Shown: positions 14,468 through 17,773 of the stretch, in pieces
Layout: each line of letters begins with the position of its first letter
Numbering within the stretch: the stretch's first letter is position 1
Assembly (NCBI GenBank): GCA_014730235.1
Contig: WJIO01000215.1
Location: 1-17,773 of the forward strand
Direction: 5' to 3'
Source of the DNA: Candidatus Poribacteria bacterium
GTDB taxonomy: Bacteria > Poribacteria > DTPJ01 > WJIO01
Length of the DNA stretch: 17,773 bases
Translations under genes and position numbers: made by a program
Notes under the pieces: model-generated
The model's database searches: none
What the model was told of the DNA's origin: nothing
The model's input: the letters and a program-made list of their open reading frames with translations, nothing else

Positions 14468-16432
14468 TTGAGTAAAGCTTATGGATGGACAGGTGAAATC
14501 CTCCGGGTTGATCTTACCAGAGGTGAAATTTCAACTGTTGACACTATGGAATATGTTCCTGACTTTATAGGCGGAATCGGTATCGCATCCCGAATCGCAT
14601 GGGAGGAGCTTTCTCCCGGAGTGGATGCCTTTGATCCGGAGAATATGCTGTTTGTTATGGTAGGTCCTCTTACTGGAACAATGGCCTCGGGTGGTGGTCG
14701 GGTGGAGGTAATGGGTATAGCGCCTCAACAATATCCATCGGTATTTTCCCGATCCGGCATGGGTGGACACTGGGGCCCAGAGCTTAAATATGCCGGTTAT
14801 GATGGCGTTATTGTGCAGGGGAAATCGGAAAAGCCAGTTTATATATGGATAAATAACAAACAAGTTGAAATAATGGATGCTGACAAAATCTGGGGCAGGG
14901 GCACTTATGGAACAACAAAAACTCTAAGAGCTATACATGGTTCCAGAACGAGGGTAATATCCTGTGGACAGGCCGGAGAAAGGTTATCCCGGATAGCTGT
15001 AATACAGACAGAAACAGGCAACGCAGCCGGTCAAGGTGGTTTCGGTGCTGTTATGGGTTCTAAAAACCTCAAGGCCATAGCAGTAAGAGGCACTCTGGGA
15101 GTAAAGATAGCCAGATCAAAAGAGTTTTTTGACCTTTGCATCAACGCAAGCAGAGAAGGTGCAAGACCCAGCGAAGGCAGACGTAGGGTACGTCCTCCTA
15201 ACCAGTCGTTTAACCGAATTGATGAGCGAGGAAGCACCTTCCGTCGGCGCAAATGTGGTTTCTGTATGTCCCAATGTGCCTATAGAGTTCGGGAAAACAT
15301 GCAGTCATCCGATGGTCTGACCGCACCCAGTGTGGCCCAGCAGTGCTGGGGTTACATGGGGAATTCTCCTACTGTAGATCCTGTGGCCAGAGCCATCACC
15401 AGCGATTACGGTTTAAACGGATGGGAGATAACCTATGGCATAATCCCATGGTTGCAGATATGCAAACAGCACGGCCTTATTGATAAAATTGACGGCATGG
15501 ATATACCTGTCCCGGATGAGCCAATAAAATATCTGAAAGATACCGCTCCTTATTCATCAGAATTCATACACATGCTGATAAACAAAATCGCTTTCCGGGA
15601 GGATGAGCTGGGTGATGCCCTGGCCGACGGCGGCTGTTATGCTGCTGACAGGCTTTTTGATGGTGAAGGTATAAAGCATCTTGATCGTATATATCCCCGC
15701 CGCTGCGGTCAGACTGAACACTGGGCCGGACACTGGGGGCCTGGTGGCGCCGTATACTGGCCCTGGTGGCTTCCTCCGGTTTTGCAGTGGTGTATTGACA
15801 CCAGAGATCCTGCCAATGATTCAACTCACCAGTGGACAGAGCATGTCCAGCCTTATATGCCTGTGAGTGGACCGCACAGAGGCCCGTATTCAATGGAAAA
15901 AGTGAGGGCTGTTTGTGAAAAAGTATACGGGCATCCGGAAATCTGTAATCCCGAATATGAGTATGATCCCCCGGAACTCAAGGCCATACCGGCTATATGG
16001 CACAGCCATAGGGGTATGGTGGTGAACTCCATGATCCTTTGTGACCGGGAGCACAGCCGGGTTTTTAGCTCAGAGACAGAAGACGGAATGGCTGATACTG
16101 CTCTGATGTCCAGGCTTTTTTCCACATGTACCGGATATGATCTTACGGAGGATGACGTAAATCTGGCCGGGGAACGTATCTGGAACCAGCTTCGGGCCAT
16201 TGATATAAGAAACTTTGGTCGTAACCGGGTAGTTGATGAATCCACCTTATCAGGTTTTATGTACCCCGGTAAAGACGATGGTGTTATACTGGATCGGGAG
16301 AAATTTTTGAAAATTCTTGACAAATATTATGAGCTAAGCGGATGGAACGTGAAGAATGGTTATCCTGAACGGAAAAAGCTGGAAGAATTGGGTTTAAGTG
16401 ATATAGCCGATGAATTGGAAAAATGTCCCTGA
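14468..16432 (+). CDS. AOR/BamB-family tungsten or molybdenum oxidoreductase
   Basis: This 654-residue enzyme belongs to the aldehyde:ferredoxin oxidoreductase family, in which a tungsto- or molybdo-bis-pterin and one [4Fe-4S] cluster oxidise aldehydes or, in BamB-type members, reduce benzoyl-CoA. Seen here: GWTGEILRVDLTRGEIS at the start, SRSGMGGHWGPELKYAGYD (near 92-110), AAGQGGFGAVMGSKNLKAI (pterin region), CGFCMSQC with Cys263, Cys266 and Cys270, and Cys525 (ILCDREHS) as the probable fourth ligand. The ending YYELSGWNVKNGYPE is typical. Length is nearer BamB (about 650) than archaeal AOR (about 605). The frame is open 42 codons further upstream, but TTG 14468 has AAAGGAAG seven bases before it and lies two bases after the FeS stop codon. 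Substrate is not known. Confidence 0.93.
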   Translation: MSKAYGWTGEILRVDLTRGEISTVDTMEYVPDFIGGIGIASRIAWEELSPGVDAFDPENMLFVMVGPLTGTMASGGGRVEVMGIAPQQYPSVFSRSGMGGHWGPELKYAGYDGVIVQGKSEKPVYIWINNKQVEIMDADKIWGRGTYGTTKTLRAIHGSRTRVISCGQAGERLSRIAVIQTETGNAAGQGGFGAVMGSKNLKAIAVRGTLGVKIARSKEFFDLCINASREGARPSEGRRRVRPPNQSFNRIDERGSTFRRRKCGFCMSQCAYRVRENMQSSDGLTAPSVAQQCWGYMGNSPTVDPVARAITSDYGLNGWEITYGIIPWLQICKQHGLIDKIDGMDIPVPDEPIKYLKDTAPYSSEFIHMLINKIAFREDELGDALADGGCYAADRLFDGEGIKHLDRIYPRRCGQTEHWAGHWGPGGAVYWPWWLPPVLQWCIDTRDPANDSTHQWTEHVQPYMPVSGPHRGPYSMEKVRAVCEKVYGHPEICNPEYEYDPPELKAIPAIWHSHRGMVVNSMILCDREHSRVFSSETEDGMADTALMSRLFSTCTGYDLTEDDVNLAGERIWNQLRAIDIRNFGRNRVVDESTLSGFMYPGKDDGVILDREKFLKILDKYYELSGWNVKNGYPERKKLEELGLSDIADELEKCP

Positions 16433-16563
16433 AATTAGGGGCATAATGCTTGAATTGAAGTGATTAAACCAATAGCTTTTAAGCAAAAATTCGTTTCTGA
16501 TAAATTCGGAAGCTGTGATTCAGATTCCCGCTAATACAATAGAAAGAATGTTTTTCTTCATGA

Positions 16564-17773
16564 TTACTTCCTGAATACAAGAATCCAATCAGCATCTATG
16601 CGTTCTTCTCTGGGAACTTTAATGAAGTGATTGATGATTTCTGATATAAAATAATTTTCCAGTGTAAAACCCTTTTTTTCTGCCAGTTTTATTATATATT
16701 TCCAGTTTTCAAAAAGTTCACCGCGAATTCTGTTGTTACCGACAACTATAATATATTTGCCATTGGTCTTTAAAACTCTATATATTTCCGCTAAATTCTT
16801 CTGCATATCTTCCAGGTATTTATAGACAATATAAGCCCGGCGTTGGTCTTTCTTATATATTTTTGAAATAACTGCATCGGCTTCTTTTACTCCAATTGAA
16901 TGTAGTTTTTTATAATCTTTTGCATATACGCTCTCAGTTCCCACCTGCTTTTTCTTGAGAGGGATAAGGGAGTCCCGGGCAAAGCCCAGCCAGTATGTTT
17001 CCAGTTGATGAGTTCTGGGGTAATCAACGGCGTTTGCGTAGGGTGGAGATGTTAATGCAAGGTCAAACGTATCTTCATCATATTTAATATTTCTTGCATC
17101 CATATTATCCGGGAAAGTAACTTCTATATTATCAGGACATAGACGGGAGAATTCTGTTATTTTTGGTATATTTATGAGAATTGCTTCTGCAAATTTCCTG
17201 AGAGCATCGGCAGGATTGACGACTTTATTTAGCTTCTTTCTTATCACTGTCCTGGTGCAATTATCATCAGCGTTGGAAACTGAGCGGATGATCGAAGAAA
17301 AACAGACCATAAGGAAGTCTTTTATATCTTCATCAGTATCAAGATTATTTATACACTTTTTTATATATGCAAGTTCCAGAATTATCTCGCGGATAAACCA
17401 GTTGTCCCGATAGGGAAAGACAGGTATATCTTCCTCAGATACTTTTTCAGGACGATAATTAACCAGGAGATTCAATACTCTTTCTTTACATATTTCCAGT
17501 TCTGTTATATCCAGAGGTGTAACTTTTACCTTTGCGATAAACCTGGAAAAAGGGGAAATATCTATACCCACAGAATGTCTTTTTGATAAAAGCGCTTCTA
17601 TATTTGTTGTGGCGCTGCCGGTAAAAGGATCAATTATCGTATCATTTTCTTTTGAATAACGTTTTATTAGCCACCGGGGAAGTTCGGGGAAAAATTTGGC
17701 GGGGTATTTGTGTAACCCATGAGTTAAACTTGACTGGTCGTAGCTGATAAATAAAAACCTGTCTTCATTATTG
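16564..17773 (-). CDS. DNA methyltransferase (N4-C/N6-A type), 5' end outside the window
   Basis: This is a SAM-dependent DNA methyltransferase, partial: the reading frame runs open to the right edge, giving 402 visible residues. Numbered from the edge, HKYPAKFFPELPRWLI (21-36) and DPFTGSATT (48-56) are the motif X/I parts, and TSPPYANAVDYPRTH (241-255) is motif IV, where TSPPY is typical of amino (N4-cytosine or N6-adenine) methylation. The end IVVGNNRIRGELFENW also fits this group. Motif I reads GSATT where GSGTT is usual. An internal GTG near 17571 is not the real start, as the motif I residues lie upstream of it. The region between motifs I and IV (about 180 residues) may hold the recognition domain. 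No restriction enzyme is seen here; one could lie beyond the edge. Confidence 0.9.
   Translation of the reverse strand, partial: NNEDRFLFISYDQSSLTHGLHKYPAKFFPELPRWLIKRYSKENDTIIDPFTGSATTNIEALLSKRHSVGIDISPFSRFIAKVKVTPLDITELEICKERVLNLLVNYRPEKVSEEDIPVFPYRDNWFIREIILELAYIKKCINNLDTDEDIKDFLMVCFSSIIRSVSNADDNCTRTVIRKKLNKVVNPADALRKFAEAILINIPKITEFSRLCPDNIEVTFPDNMDARNIKYDEDTFDLALTSPPYANAVDYPRTHQLETYWLGFARDSLIPLKKKQVGTESVYAKDYKKLHSIGVKEADAVISKIYKKDQRRAYIVYKYLEDMQKNLAEIYRVLKTNGKYIIVVGNNRIRGELFENWKYIIKLAEKKGFTLENYFISEIINHFIKVPREERIDADWILVFRK

Overview
This window looks like a piece of an AT-rich bacterial chromosome from an uncultured, at least partly anaerobic organism. The grounds are a tungsten/molybdenum aldehyde:ferredoxin-oxidoreductase-family enzyme with a four-cluster iron-sulfur partner, many sugar-type oxidoreductases, two UroD-family proteins, good Shine-Dalgarno sites and sigma70-like promoters. 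Several genes begin with TTG (UroD-like gene at 6477, SDR at 11539, FeS protein at 13942, AOR at 14468). The gene mix recalls candidate phyla such as Poribacteria or Latescibacteria, or related groups, but the window has no marker that settles the phylum. No rRNA, tRNA, CRISPR array, transposase or phage gene is visible.

Layout. (1) 33-4923, all on the minus strand: two tandem Gfo/Idh/MocA oxidoreductases, then a small SANT/Myb-like HTH + TPR protein, a threonine-aldolase-type PLP enzyme, and, after a 224-base gap, a DUF7309/DUF6930-type protein. A good extended -10 promoter (5060-5088) drives the first of these. (2) 4924-5367: a 444-base gap with that promoter, a 30-nt palindromic REP-like element and a pair of outer imperfect inverted repeats. 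(3) 5368-10044, minus strand: a tight four-gene unit reading secreted YCF48-like beta-propeller, BMP/nucleoside-type ABC permease, xylose-isomerase-like TIM barrel, UroD-family protein. It has its own promoter (10092-10121), and a second copy of the same REP element lies upstream. (4) 10224-11539, minus strand: an SDR dehydrogenase overlapping a membrane protein with an N-terminal sterile-alpha-motif (SAM) domain. (5) 11744-12826, plus strand: a second UroD-family paralogue. (6) 13067-13666, minus strand: an ECF sigma factor with no visible anti-sigma gene. (7) 13942-16432, plus strand: FeS protein + AOR/BamB-family oxidoreductase, divergent from the sigma factor. (8) 16564 to the right edge, minus strand: a DNA methyltransferase whose 5' end lies outside the window.

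How the genes may work together (inference): the Gfo/Idh/MocA pair, the SDR, the TIM-barrel isomerase, the permease and the two UroD-like proteins look like parts of a catabolic module for a sugar-like or polyol-like compound. The two UroD-like proteins share a DSDG motif where the zinc-dependent corrinoid methyltransferases have HxC, so their chemistry is unclear. The YCF48-type protein is probably outside the cytoplasmic membrane, and it is unusual as the first gene of a transporter operon.
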